DNA of 64,000 bases from Rhipidocladum racemiflorum (taxonomy: Eukaryota > Streptophyta > Magnoliopsida > Poales > Poaceae). The position numbers were made by a program, and so were the translations under genes. This document shows, piece by piece, positions 35,142 to 48,228 of the stretch; position 1 is the first letter of the stretch, and each line of letters starts with the position of its first letter. The stretch lies in NCBI GenBank assembly GCA_036346355.1, contig CM070577.1, positions 14,569,666 to 14,633,665 on the forward strand. The letters are read 5' to 3'. The notes beneath the pieces are model-generated. The model saw only the letters and a program-made list of their open reading frames with translations. It did no database searches and was not told where the DNA came from.

Positions 35142-35490
35142 TGCAAGGGTTCAGCAGATTGCGGATTCTGTGCAGTAGTAAAATCTTACAATACCTTCTA
35201 AATTGGCATTCATTTAATAGTAAAATCTTATTCATATGGTATTTATTGGCGAGACTTGTATCATTATGTTGCTTGCACCATCAGTAAGCCACTGGTGTAA
35301 ATTGTTCGTTAATCGAAGCTATCAATAAAAAGTTATGGCTAAGTCAAAGAAAAAAGATTCTAATATAAACAAGAAAACATCTTTACTAGTTGGTTGGTCA
35401 CGTAACTGATTGGCTTAGTCAATACATGAAGTGGGCGTACGTGGATGATTAGACACACTCGCCCAGCCGACGCATAGAATAACTATTCTA
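35142..35490 (+). repeat. Dispersed repeat, copy 2
   Basis: The inverted partner of 23036-23332. Compared with copy 1 it has an extra stretch of about 80 bp after TTCAGCAG that includes repeated AGTAAAATCTTA. It ends at TAGAATAACTATTCTA, a 7-bp stem with a 2-nt loop. Confidence 0.6.
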
Positions 35491-35512
35491 ACTCGGGTTC
35501 CGCTTAATTAGT

Positions 35513-35546
35513 GTATGTATGTATGTATGTATGTATGTATGTATGT
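35513..35546. repeat. (ATGT)n microsatellite
   Basis: About eight uninterrupted GTAT units, just left of the hAT-like element. Confidence 0.95.
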
Positions 35547-35578
35547 CGGTATAACAAGATTATAAGGTCACCATCCAA

Positions 35579-36548
35579 CAGGGATTCAAATTTCGGTCCG
35601 AAATCCAAAATCTCGGCCGAGATTTCGGATTTCGGACCCCTCCGAGATTCAAAATCCCCACCGGATAAAAAAAATTCCAAAAAATTTAAATAAATAAATA
35701 AATTTTGGATTTCTCGGCGAGATCTCGGCGATTTCAACCGAAATCTCATGATTTTTTTTGCCGGATTTTTAATTTTGTGCATTGGATTTGATTGGATTTA
35801 GGATCAAGATCATCCACAAAAAAATTCAAAAAAATTTAACATGTTTTTGACCATTTTTTAGTCAGTTCAATTTGTCGGTTAGGACTATCCGAATTTTTTA
35901 AAAATTTTCAAGATTGATCATCGTATGAAAAATTTTATGGGAATATTATGGATGTATTAGGACCATTCACAAAAATTTTCTAAATTTTCTAAAGTGATTT
36001 GTACTATTTTTCATTCAGGTGAATTTTGTCGGTTCGTCTTTAGTAGCACTATTTGAATTTTTTTACAATTTTTAAAGCTTGATCATCATCTAAAAATTTT
36101 ATGAGAATATTATGAATATGTTAGGACCATTCACAAAAATTTTCAGAAGTTTCTAATGTGGTTTGCACCATTTTCCATTCGGTTAAAATTTGATGGTCAA
36201 CCCTTTTATCAGGACAATGGCACTGTTATATTTTTAAAATTTTAAAAAATTCCTCATATTTGATTATCATCTGAAAATTTTATGGAAACATTAGTAATAT
36301 GTCAAGACCACCCAAAAAAATTTCAAAAAATTTTGACGTGTTTGGACCATTTTTGGGTCGGTTCAATGTGGGCCGAGATCTCGGTGATTTCGGCCGAGAT
36401 CTCGGATTTCCCGGTTGAAAAAAAAAACCAGATTTGAAATTTGGTTTTTGTAATTCGTCCGGATTTTATCCGAAATTTCCGAATCTCGCCGAAATTTTGG
36501 ATTTCAGACACCTCCGAGATTTCACTCAAAACGATATTTGGAACCTTG
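35579..36548. mobile_element. Non-autonomous hAT element (970 bp)
   Basis: Ends CAGGGATTCAAATTTCG and, inverted, CAAGGTTCCAAATATCG. The flanks CCATCCAA (35571-35578) and CAATCCAA (36549-36556) match at 7 of 8 bases. Both ends are packed with GAGATTTCGG/CCGAAATCTC motifs, as in the full-length hAT at 13640-19053. The interior is three to four degenerate tandem units of about 160 bp containing GATCATCATCTAAAAATTTT and AGGACCATTCACAAAAATTTT. No coding capacity. Confidence 0.8.
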
Positions 36549-36556
36549 CAATCCAA

Positions 36557-37913
36557 CTCAAAGAGATAAATATGAGGTGGTTGAGCTGGAATACATGCAT
36601 GGCGCATATACATATATACCTCGCTAACAGGCCGGGCGTTGCGTCCTGGTCCTCCTGTAAGACCTCTTAATGCATTCAGCAATAGTTAACGAAGTAAACA
36701 ACTATCTCTTCGATCATTCCCCTGCTGCAAAACTGCAAATCTTCGCTTAGTTTGTCCCTACACACCTGAAAGCGAGAGAGAGCTCTTGCGAGACCACCAC
36801 CCTCTGCCGGCTGCGATCAGAATAGTGTCAAATGTCGTGGTCGATCTAGCTGCTTTTGCTGCGTGGATGCCTCAACTGGTGAAGCTGCTATCAAGACGGT
36901 ATGAGCCTATGAGGCTATGAGCATGACGAGGTTCGATCGAGGTAAAACTCCATTCAGATCACTGATCGTGAAGTGTATTTAGATAGTGTTTTTTAGATGG
37001 TTAACACATTGTCAGGTCAAAGACTAGCCTTAGTGCCTGTTTAGAACATAAGAATTTCATAGAAGTCACAAGAACGAATTAGTTTACGTAGGAATCCATA
37101 AAAATCCCTAAATTCCAAACGAGCCTCACAATAGATAATTGCAAACAAAGAGAGGACTACATGAGTAACTTGTTGCTACGACGTACCTGTGCTTGTAATA
37201 GATGGTGCTTTTTTTCATGGTCTGTTTAATATGACTGGTCACTCGTAGTTTCCGTGAGAATGCTTGTAACAGCGGTACAGAACATACTAGAAGCTAGCCA
37301 ACGCACGCACAGGTTCTGAAATATCGACGAAAATCGCTTAAAGTTGTGTTTTTTGATGTATCGGTTCGGCTCGATAAACGAAATCGATCAATAAATCGGT
37401 TTAATTTAAATTTACATTCAAAAAAATAAGAAAATTTATCCAAAAAATTTCTAAAAGTAGTATTAATAGCTTTTTGATATCTGCCGTGAAATTTGAGAAT
37501 AATTTTTTTCTTTCAATTTCCGTTGAATATACCGTTTTTCGATGTAAATCGGTCAAAAATCGAGTAAACCGGACAGCTTTTAAATTATTTCGCCGTTGTT
37601 TGACCGTCGAGTTCAATATAACTTTGAATTTTATTCGATTTCTAATGATTTTCGATAAAAATTAACAGCGTCGAAGGACGATTTCTGAATTTGATTCGGT
37701 AATGTAAACGGCACGCATGTTGTGCTTCCCTTAGCACTTGCATGCGCATGTCAATTTCCTTTTTCCCACTTTTATCATGGAATATAAAATATGCACGTCG
37801 ACTAAGAGATATGCATAACGGAGAATATATGATCGACATATCCTTATGCATGATCCACGCGGATATCGATTTTTTTTGTTTATGGGGATTACTTTTGGTG
37901 CGCGGCTGCGCGC
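36557..37913. other. Intergenic sequence with possible hAT-like MITE remains
   Basis: About 37316-37690 is rich in TATCGA/AAAATCG words with weakly inverted ends (CAGGTTCTGAAATATCG at left), resembling 60548-61230 and perhaps another hAT-derived MITE. About 37030-37130 looks like a short remnant bounded by CCTGTTTAGAAC and ATTCCAAACGAG. No genes are supported. Confidence 0.4.
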
Positions 37914-38112
37914 TGTGGTGATACAGATAGAATTGTGGACGAATCCAAACTTATCTTCAAGAGTTTTTACTGTATATTGGACATTCTCTTGTACAAAAAA
38001 ATCAATCTAATAAAGAGAGAGAACTTTGCCCCCTATACTTTTGTGTGTGCGTCCTGTATTGCTTGTGTATTTGCTGTTGATTGGTGTGGGTGAACGACTA
38101 TGTTTTACAACA
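37914..38112 (+). repeat. 5' LTR of the old copia element
   Basis: Starts TGTGGTGATACAG and ends TTTTACAACA. It is diverged from LTR2 by many substitutions and small indels, which indicates an old insertion. Confidence 0.82.
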
Positions 38113-38138
38113 CGTTATCAGCACAATGCTCTACCGTG

Positions 38139-38600
38139 GCCGATCGTGATTATCTACACTGCATCATCTACATGCATCGATCAACACTGCATCAAGCTCA
38201 CCCTGCGACATGCGATCACACTACCGTAAGCCCTATGTAAGTGAATCACATATGAACAGCCAATTACAGCTGCAGATTGTTCCTTCACTAATCTTAGATT
38301 ACTCATTAATCTAATCTAATGTAAAAGTTGCGATCGAAGTTACTATTCATTGCTAAAAAAATAATCCCGATCGTGATTATCTACACTGCATCATCTACAT
38401 GCATCGATCAACACTGCATCAAGCTCACCCTGCGACACGCGATCACACTGCCGCGAGCCCTATGTAAGTGAATCAGATATGAACAGCCAATTACAGCTGC
38501 TGATTGTTCCTTCACTAATCTTAGATTACTCATTAATCTAATCTAATTTAAACTAAAAGTTGCGATCAAAGTTACTATTCATTGCTAAGAAAATAATCTA
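38139..38600. repeat. Tandem duplication (2 x about 230 bp) in the copia leader
   Basis: CGATCGTGATTATCTACACT...ATTCATTGCTAA(A/G)AAAATAAT occurs twice head to tail, with a few substitutions and a small insertion in the second copy. Confidence 0.9.
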
Positions 38601-39967
38601 GATAGAAGACCAAACTCCAGCCATACCATGACCGGCCCCGAAGGCCACCGAGCAGCGCCGGCATCGCCATGAGCATGGAAACCGAAGGCGGCAACGTTTG
38701 CATGTGCACAAGCCAGTGACGACAGCGCCTTGGCCCCGAAGTGGTGGCGTTCGCGCGTGCAAGCCGGTGACGGCGGTGAACATTTGGTCTACACTCCTAT
38801 TGAGCGGTTATTAGTTGTAATAAAATGTCATTTCGTAGAACATTTGCTCATTTATGCAATGTTTGTTCTATATTTTCAATATGTTCCTGTTACAACAATT
38901 GAATTGATTAGGTTTATTTCTTTAATATAGAACAATTATATAATCCAATCGTGAAGGAGGAAATCTATCTTGTAGACAATTGCACCACAAATACTATACT
39001 TAGGGAGACTAAATATTTTGAGACTTTGACTAAGAAAATTAAAAATATTATGACCATCGCCAGAAGCGATGTGTGAGACCCCAGATCGGCTATCCGAAAT
39101 CTCCTGTGTATTCCTGTACTAGTCCCAGATCAATAGCTAGTATACACAGTCAACAGTGATACATCATTGCCGAACATAATGAAATTGTAACATAACTATA
39201 AAGTATTAGCCACATGGCTACTTATTACAACACTCGGTCACACGACCAGAGTTCACGACAGCGGAAACAAAACGACAAACAGCGAAACCCACGGAACACC
39301 ACAGGCGACGACAAGACACGCGACTAGTTCTCCTGGCGATCTTCCTCAAACTCCTCAGCGTAGAACTCACCTTCTTCAACGGCGTCCTGATAGTTCTCTG
39401 ATAACAACAGTTTATGTAGTACGTGAGTACAAAAGTACTCAGCAAGTCGGGGAAATTATGCACATGTGGGGCTTTCCAAGGAAGGCTTAATATGGTTCTT
39501 TTGCATAAAGCCAAGTTTCATCAAACCATACTTAATAATAAGTTTCATAAAGCATATTTTAGTAATTCTTTTTAACAATTGAATTATGTAATATTTCAGT
39601 GAGGGTTCTATCCACCATCACTAGTATAAGGGCTCTATCCGCCCAATTTAAAAGATCAAGATTATCCACACATGACTCTATCCGTCATGACATAAAAACA
39701 GGTTCCATCTACCTGGTTGGCTCAATCCGCCAATTAAATATCCGAGAGTTCTAACCACTCCCGAATCCCAAAACATCATTTATTTTCAAAACCAAAACCA
39801 AAGTCTACCAGTATGAAAGCATTTTTTGCTTTGCCCTTGACCGTAGGCACGGCTATTCGAATAGTTTTAACTCTGCAGAGGTGTACAGCTTTACCCACAA
39901 GACATGATATTCCCTTAGTGCCATATACAATTAACACACTTCCTTAGGTGTGCCGGCATGGATATCA

Positions 39968-42900
39968 TGTCGGGACCCCGAATTTGCAAATCCGGACCCT
40001 CTGTGTATTCAGACTACCCAGAACGCGCTTAGTGCACACAGTCTTAACATCGGTAAATATCACAATCATACCAATCGATATTATCAAAGTACTTTATTTA
40101 AATAACCAAAGTGGTTACTCGACCTTATGGCCAAGTTACAAATATATGCCTTGCAAGGCGAAACTTATTAAAAGAGAAATAACAGCAGCGGAAAATCAAA
40201 TAAACTTCGTGGCGCCATCCAAAGATACCACAAATCGATCGGGCTCAGATCCCTAAGTAGACGGGTCCTCTTGGAACTCCTCCTCCGAAACTGGCGTGGT
40301 CTCTTCTTCAACTGGTATTGTGTTGAGGCAAGGTGAGTACTTGGTACTCAATGTTTCATGCCAGAATGCAAGCTAATATACTATATGCATGGCTTAGTAC
40401 AAAGGAATAGCTCGTATATTTGCAGAAATGTGACTTTTGACAAGTAATATAAGTAGATTCAGCAAAGAGAGAAATAAGTAAAGCATAAATAACTTTTCAA
40501 GAAGTTTAAATAACATTTTTCCCCATCCTAAACCATGTTTCCATCGTCTTCCTTGTTAAACCAACCCAACTTTTCAAATCCAAGTTATTTTCGTAAAGTC
40601 TACCCCTTGATTTGTAATTCTTGTTACTGTCCAAATCGTGGACTCGGCTATTCGAATAGGTTTTACACTCTGGCAGAGGTTATACACTTTACCCACAAGA
40701 TACAATCCACTCACCACGTCAGGCCGTGAATCGCCATACAAGAGTATGCGAATGAGCGATCATAACAAAGCCTTCTAAGCCTCAAACAACACAGGTGGTC
40801 CTCCTAAAGACGCGTTTCTACACCATCCTTCCCTTAGCCAAGGCGGTAAGTATGGGACCAACACACCGTTAGATGGGTACTGCCACACCACGATACGCCC
40901 CAGCATAATCACACAAAAGGTGTAATCGAGCACCTGAGGCTCCACAAGTGAGTCCTTAGCGACTTAGTCAACTAGGGCCGTCCCATTCCACCATGTGGTT
41001 GCAATGTATGGCCAGTTCAAAGGCTTGCAAGGTTAAGTCCTTAGAGTGACCAGGGCAAGACTACCCAAAACCAAATCATCATCCCCAATGCCACCGCCCA
41101 CCTCGATTACTCTTGCCACATGCCTGGCCGAAATCGTTTATCAAACCCCGCTTGATTACCATGCACCACGTGCCATCAACATCACATGATACTTTTCCAA
41201 ACAGGTTCAATATATCATTAAGTCAATATTAGCATTTGATTATCCAAAATCATGTCATGAGCACGTAGCGGTCTAAGCGTTATACTACACCGCTCTAAAC
41301 CCATGTTGGCAATTTAATAATGTCCAACTAGTAAACACCACCTCGGGTGACAAAGGGTCATGGCACATACTTAAGTAATCAAGGTGTCATATATCAAATT
41401 GGTATTTATCTAACCCTCAAAGTGTTTAAACCAAAGTATCTTTCTAATTGAACTAGCATGCAATAGTTTAAATCAAAATAGATTTCAAATGGGATCAATA
41501 TGGTCAAAGCACAACTTGCCTTCAAAAAGTACTTGCTCTTGGTCTTGAGTTGGATCCCCGAGTCAACACTTCTCCCTCGAATCCTTCCTCACTTCAACGC
41601 TCTACTCAGTAAAAGCGTGCAAATAGCAAATACACAAATAAACACTATGCAAAAAGATCCAAAACTCCAAATAAAATCCATAAACAGAGAGAACATAATT
41701 TTCTGGATTTTAGAAATCGAATCGTCAAATTTGGAGTTAAACGCGAAAGTTATGATTATTTAAAGTTTAAATAATCAATTAAATAATTTTACAGAGAAAA
41801 ACTTTAGTCCAAAATTAAATAAAATTCATATTTAGGTAGATCTCAATTTTATACAAATTTAGAAATTTGAATCGCTTCAAATCGGAGTTGAAACGCAAAA
41901 GTTATAAGCGCTAGTTTGAATCTAAATTTGAATCAATATTTCGAATTAATAAATCATTTTCTTTTTTTCGGAAATTAATTATTGGCGCCAAAGATGGACA
42001 CGTGGCAGTTTCTCGACGCCTCGGCCGACGTCCATGGACTTGGTCCACGCTCGGCTTGGGTCTACTGGTGGACTCGGTCCCACGACTCACGTGGTCGCCG
42101 ACATGTGGGCTCCTCTCGGTGACGTCATCGCCGACGTCGGCGGCTCACCACCTGGTCGATGAGTGGGACTCCACTGCGGACGCCATGGGTGACGCCGCTT
42201 GGTCGGGTTAGCCACCGACATGCGGGCTCCTCGACACGCCGGGCCATGCGGTCGGCTACACGACGCCGCTGCTGATTCGCTGGACCGCGGCGTCCATCTT
42301 CCCGGGACACGTGGCGCAATCTCATCCGCTGGTTTGAAAATCAACGCGCGGATTAGATCCGTGGTTAACACGCTGAAACTACTCGTTGCTCGCGGCGTTC
42401 GATCTAGATCGGACGGTCCAGATCTAACTTATATTCGCCTTTAAGCATAAACAAGACGCGGGCAATTAGGAACCTGCTGATCTTGATCCAACGATCCGCA
42501 TCTAATCGGGTTTGGGAACACGTGAGCTCACTCAACCGTCCGATTCGATCCGACGGTCTCCGAAGCTCGCGGACGGCGATGGTTTCACGGGCGGGCGGCT
42601 TGACCGTGAGACGGACGACGACGAGCCCGACGGCGTTGGGGCGTGGTTCCGGCGAGATGAAGCCTCTCGCGTGCGCCTCGTCCGCGGGACTCGGATCTGG
42701 GGCTCCTCTCGCGAAGACGACTGACGACGGCGAAACCGGCCAAAACCGCCATGAGGGAAGAGATAACTCCGGCGAGCGATTGCGTGCTCAACGGTGGCGG
42801 CTCCGGCGAGATGGCTCGGGAACGGGTGCGCAAGGATGAGGGCAACCTCGGGGACGTCTCACGCTTTAAATAGCCTCGGCCTCGTGCTCTGACTCGAAAC

Positions 42901-43474
42901 CTAGTTCGCCTACAAGGCGGCGCGGCGCGGCCTACGGGCCTCGGCGAAGACGACGTAAATCGTGGCTGGCCCACGTGGCGCGACACCGCCACGACCGCAA
43001 GGACGCGATCCGGATCCGGCGATTACTTCTGAACCGGCAGAATGTTGTGCTCACCGTTGGATCTTGATCCAACGGTTGGGATTGATTAGGGTTAGAGTGG
43101 GTTCTGGCCGAGTCAACTGCCTTGCTCGACTCGAGTCCACTGCCGATCGGATGAACAGTACTTGACCCGAGTTGGATTTTCCAGCGATTTAATATTTAAA
43201 ATAATTCCTAAGAATTCATTTAATTCATTAAAAATAGCAAAAGACTCGTAAAAATTCAGAAAAATTCTGGAAAATATTTTGGAACATTTTGGACTCGAAT
43301 AAAATATTTCCAACAAAATTTTATTTGCAAAATTAAATTCTTTAATTATTTCAAAATGGAATAAATTCAAATAAATTCCAAATAAATCCAAATAAATTCC
43401 AGAAAATTCCAAAATTTCACCAAAGTGCCAAATCACACATGAATTTAAGAAAAGCAAAATTTTGGGGTGTTACA
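39968..43474 (-). repeat. 3' LTR of the Tekay-like element
   Basis: 3507 bp, TGTCGGGACCCC...GGGGTGTTACA on the plus strand. A minus TATA-like CTATTTAAAGCG lies near 42865-42876. Palindrome CTATTCGAATAG at 40648-40659; the partner palindrome carries an extra G (CTCTGGCAGAG). Confidence 0.94.
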
Positions 43475-43494
43475 AACCTCCCCCCTTAACAGAA

Positions 43495-46400
43495 TCTCGT
43501 CCCCAGATTCAGTGGCTTACTAAAGGAATAGGTTTGGAAATTCTTTCTTCAAATCCTCTTCGCTCCCAAGTCGCTTCGCTTTCTTCATGGTTGCTCCACT
43601 GAACTCTACAAAAACGGGTTGACTTGTTTCTAGTTTCTCGATCCAGTGTGTCTAGAATCCTCACAGGATGTTCCTTATAAGTCAAATCCTCTTGCAACTC
43701 AATTGACTCTAGCTGTCTGCTCTCAGAACTCGGAGGCACTTCTTTAATCGGGACACATGGAATACATCATGTACTCCGCCAACGATCGTGGCAACTCCAA
43801 ATGATAAGCAACTTCGCCTCTGGCTCAAAATCTTAAATGGTCCAACATAACGGGTGCGAGTTTCCCTTTGGCATGGAACCTCTTAACTCCTGAGGCGTAA
43901 CTCGAGGTATACAAAGTCTTCTGGTTCAAAACTCAAATCTCGGCGGACGATTGTCAAGATAACTCTTCCTCGAGATTGGGCTATCTTCAACCTTTCCCTA
44001 ATTATGGCGACCGCTCTTCACCTCTTGAAGAATATCAGGCCCAAAGACACGGCTCGGCCTCATTCCAATTCAATGGCGTCCGACATGGTCGACCATACAA
44101 AGGCCTCGAAGGTGACATCCAGTAAACTAGCCTCGATAACTATTGTTGTAATCGAACTCGGCATACGGCAAACTCTTATCCCAAGAGGTAGCATAAGCCA
44201 ATGCACAAGCTCTCAACATATCCTCCGAATCTGGTTGACTCTTTCTGGTCGTCCATCCGTCAGTGGATGATAAGGTCAGATCTTGAAGTTCAAACGGGTC
44301 CCCATGGCTTCATGCAACTTATTCCAGAATCTTGAGGTAAATTGGGTACCTCGGTCCGATACAATCCTCTTTGGCACTCCGTGCAAACAAACAATCCTAA
44401 TCATGTATAACTCTGCTAACTTATCTCCCGAGTAAGTGGTCTTCACGGGGATAAAATGGGCTACTTTAGTCAAGCGATCCACTATAACCCATATGGAGTC
44501 ATAACCTCCTTGAGTCTTCGCAAACCGGTAATGAAATCCATTCCGATTTCCTCCCACTTCCACTCGTATTTTCAATTGTAGCAATCCTGCTGGTCTCTCG
44601 ATGCATTGCCTTGACTCTCATACGTCGCACAATGCAACATGCTCGGCAACTTCACGTTTCATACTCGGCCACGAATCTCTCCTTCGATCCTGATACATCT
44701 TGGCGCTGTGATGAATCGAGTACTTAGAGTCATGGGCTTCTTCCGAGAATCGATTGCTTTAACTCCTTTGTGTTAGGCACACAAATGCGATCCTTCATCC
44801 ATAACGGGCCTTGCTCGCCTAGCTTGAAATCCTTTGCCTTGCTTTCCTCCATTTTGGACTTAATCCTACGGATCTTGTCATCATCCTTCCGTCCTTCTCG
44901 GATCTGGTCCTCTAAAGTAGGCTTTACTTCCAAGGCGGCCAAGAATCCGCTAGGTACAACCTCAATCTTCATTTTCCGAAATCCTCACATAACTCATCCC
45001 GACTTGTGGCTAGCAACGCACTCACGGTATGGCTCTTCCGACTCGAGCATCGGCTACTACGCTGGCCTTCCCGGATGGTAATGGATTCCAACATTATAGT
45101 CCTTGATCAACTCTAGCCATCTCCTTTGCCTCATATTCGATCCGATCGGGTGAATATGTACTTAAGGCTCTTATGATCCGTATACACTTCACATCTGTTT
45201 CCAATCGAGATAGTGGCGCCATATCTTCAAGGCATGCACTACGGCGCTAACTCTAGGTCATGTGTCGGATAATTTTCCTCATGCGGCCTCAATCGCCTTG
45301 AGGCATAAGCGGCGACCTTTCCATTCTGCATCACACATCCAAGTCCTTGGCGCGATGGTCACAATAAATATCGGCTTTGAGCAACATCCGTAGAACTAAC
45401 ACCGGTCGATGTCAATCGCTTCTTCACTCCTGAAATCCTTTCTCACATTCTCCAAGGCCCATGCAAACTTCTTTTCCTTCTTCAAAGAATTATGCGTAAG
45501 AGGTTTCGCAGAATTGTCGAAAAGCCTTCGATGAAACGGCGGTAATATCCTGCCATTCCAAGGAAACTCCGACCGGGTCACGCCTTCTACTGCTCCCAAT
45601 GTAACACGCCTTCTACTTTGCTTGGATCTACTGGCGACTCCTTCATGCGGTCATCACATGTCCAAGAAACTCCACCTTGTCCTTCCAAAAATCACACTTG
45701 CTGAACTTGGCGAAAAGTTGCTGTTCCTCGCCTTTCCAAAACTCGCCTTAAGTGTTCGGCATGTTCATCCTCCTGTCTTGGAGTAGATTAGGATATCGTC
45801 TATGAACACGACGACAAACTTGTCCAAGTATTCCATGAACACCTTATTCATCATATTCATGAAATAAGCGGCGCGATTCGTCAGCCCAAAGGACATAATC
45901 AGAACTCAGTAATGTCCATATCTTGACGAATGCAGTCTTGAATATCTTCCGATCGGATCTTCAATCGATGGTATCCCGATCTCATCAATCTTGGAGAAAA
46001 CTCCGCTCCTCTTAACTGATCAAACAAATCATCAATCACCGGTAGCGGATACTTATTTTTCACGGTGACTTCATTGAGTGCACGGTAGTCGATGCACATC
46101 CTAAAACTCCGCCCTTCTTCTTGACAAACAAAACTGGTGCTCCCACGGCGCGAACTCGGCCGATAAATCCTTTCTCCATTAACTCCTCTAGTCGCTTCTT
46201 CATTTCTACCAACTCCTCGGTGGACATCCGATAGGGTCTCTTTGCTATCGGTCTGTACAAGCTCTATAACAAACTCTACGCCCTCGTCAAGCGGCATACC
46301 CTGAGATCTTCTGAAAACATCGGGTACTCATTCACTACCGACATCCTCTATGCTGATTGCCTTGGTACCAAGTTAACCATCAATCGTCCATCTCTAATCG

Positions 46401-47869
46401 CAGTGGCTTGAAATTCCACTTTCTTCCCACACTGCTCTCAATCGAGATAGTCCTTCGTCCGCAATCCAATACGGCCTTGTGCTTGGATAACCAATCCATT
46501 CCCAATATAACATCTAAGGTCCGGGTCTCCAAAATTATAAGATTTGCTAGGAACTCTATTCCATCTATTAGTATTCTCACCCTAACATCCTACTTCCGCT
46601 CGGAGTTCTAACTGTGGGTTTGAACTAAAAGCATGCACTTAAGTCTTGCAATCCTTAAATCATTTCTAGTAGCAAAGCCTTGCGAAACAAACGAATGCGA
46701 AGCTCCGAGTCAAACAAAATCATGCTATGGTATCGCGTTAACAAGTAACTTACCCAAGATCGCCTCAGAGCATTCTCAGTGCATCTGCGGTGACATGGTT
46801 GACTCGGCCTCTCACCACGGTCGGGGTATGGCTCCTGTGCCGGGCGTCCTAGCTGGGTGGTTCCTAGATTGAAGCGAATCGGGTCGCTCCTGCTGTCTTC
46901 TTCGACAATCTGTTGGCAAAGTGTCCTGCTCGTTGCGCTTGTAACAGCGTCTCACTGTTCCTTCTTGCGCCTGTAGCGTTTCTAGCGGGGGCCGGGTTTG
47001 GTAGTTCTGATTGGCAGGTCTTGGTGCCGGGATGGTGTCCTCGTTGCATTCGTGGTTGGAATCAAGAATTGATTTGGTGCAACTCTCAGCGCCATGCGTT
47101 CCTCGACGTGATCCTTGCCGTTGCATCCTGCGCTTCTGCTCTCATCCGGGCCTTGCGCTTGTCCTCAAGAATAAGTGCCTTATTCACCAATTCTTGGAAA
47201 TCCGGAAAGGTGTGGGTGATCAACCCTACTTGCAATCCTGAGTTAAGTCCCTTCATGAAACGAGACTGTCTGGATTTATCTGTCGCTACATCCTCAGGTG
47301 CGTAGCGTGCTAGCCGTGAACTTGTTCGTAGTCGGCCACCGGCCGATTACCTTGCTTCAAAGGCTCAACTCCTCCTTCTTAAGGTCCATAATTCCTTCAG
47401 CACGTGATACTTCGGAATGCAGCCGTGAACTCCTCCCAAGTGATATCTTGAGGGTTCTCTGCGTGGCAGTTCTCCCACCATTCGGCCGTGTTCCTTCCAA
47501 CTGATGAGAAGCGTAAAGTACCTTCTCATTCCCTATGCATTGAGCTATGTGTAGCTTCCTCTCAATTGATCTTAACCAATCATCGGCCTCCAATGGATTG
47601 GCATTTCCAGAGAAAGTGGGTGGGTGAGTTCTCATGAACTCTGACAGCCTTGTATTCTGGCGTGGTCCCTGATTAACTTGATTAGCAGTGGCCTGAGCGG
47701 CGACGTGCTGCATTTGTTGCATCATAGCATGCATCAACTGGGTCTGAGCAGCAAGAAATGCTCCAAAATTCTGCACATCCAGTGGCGGTGCTGGTGCTCT
47801 ATCATTGGGGTTTTCTACTGGGCGAGAACCACTCCTATTGCTTCCAAAGTTTCCACGGGTGTTCACCAT
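43495..47869 (-). pseudogene. Tekay-like gag-pol gene, frame broken many times
   Basis: Order on the minus strand: gag starting MVNTRGNFGSNRSGSR (47869) with RTHPPTFSGNANPLEADDWL and GIMDLKKEELSL; a zinc knuckle recognisable only across two frames near 46950-46905; protease-side VILGMDWLSKHKAVLDC (46500-46450); RT with MCIDYRALNEVTVKNKYPLPVIDD (near 46090-46020) and a VVFIDDIL-like stretch near 45800; RNase H remnants (45600-45100); integrase with YDSIWVIVDRLTKVAHFIPVKT and RIVSDRGTQFTSRFW (44500-44310); end with PVRILDTLDRETRNKSTRFCRVQWSNHEESEATWE (43660-43560), a chromodomain-like element. Frames shift every 50-130 codons although residues remain well conserved, unlike ordinary decay. Either the element is disabled or the assembly has indel errors. 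Confidence 0.85.
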
Positions 47870-48228
47870 CTGTCGATTTGCTCTAGGTTTAGAGATGAGA
47901 GGGAAACAAGAATAGACAAGTAGTATGGAACTTATGCGGGGCGAAAGGGGTAACTTTAAGGTCCCTCTTTATTATTAATAACTTGGTATGGCTGCTTACA
48001 ATGCCTAAGGGCCTTGCAACACATACTGCACACTCAGCAAACAAAGCAAATCCAAATCGAACTAACTCTGGAGTCTAACGCCTAAAGGGTGACTCTTTAT
48101 TTTATGACGCGACTCGGCGAAGGAGTCTCACTATAGAACCTAAGCTCACTCATCGAGAAAACCTCCACGGCCTGGGTATGGGTGCTGCGGCATAGGCGCG
48201 AAGCGATCGCCATGTCCAAATGACTATG

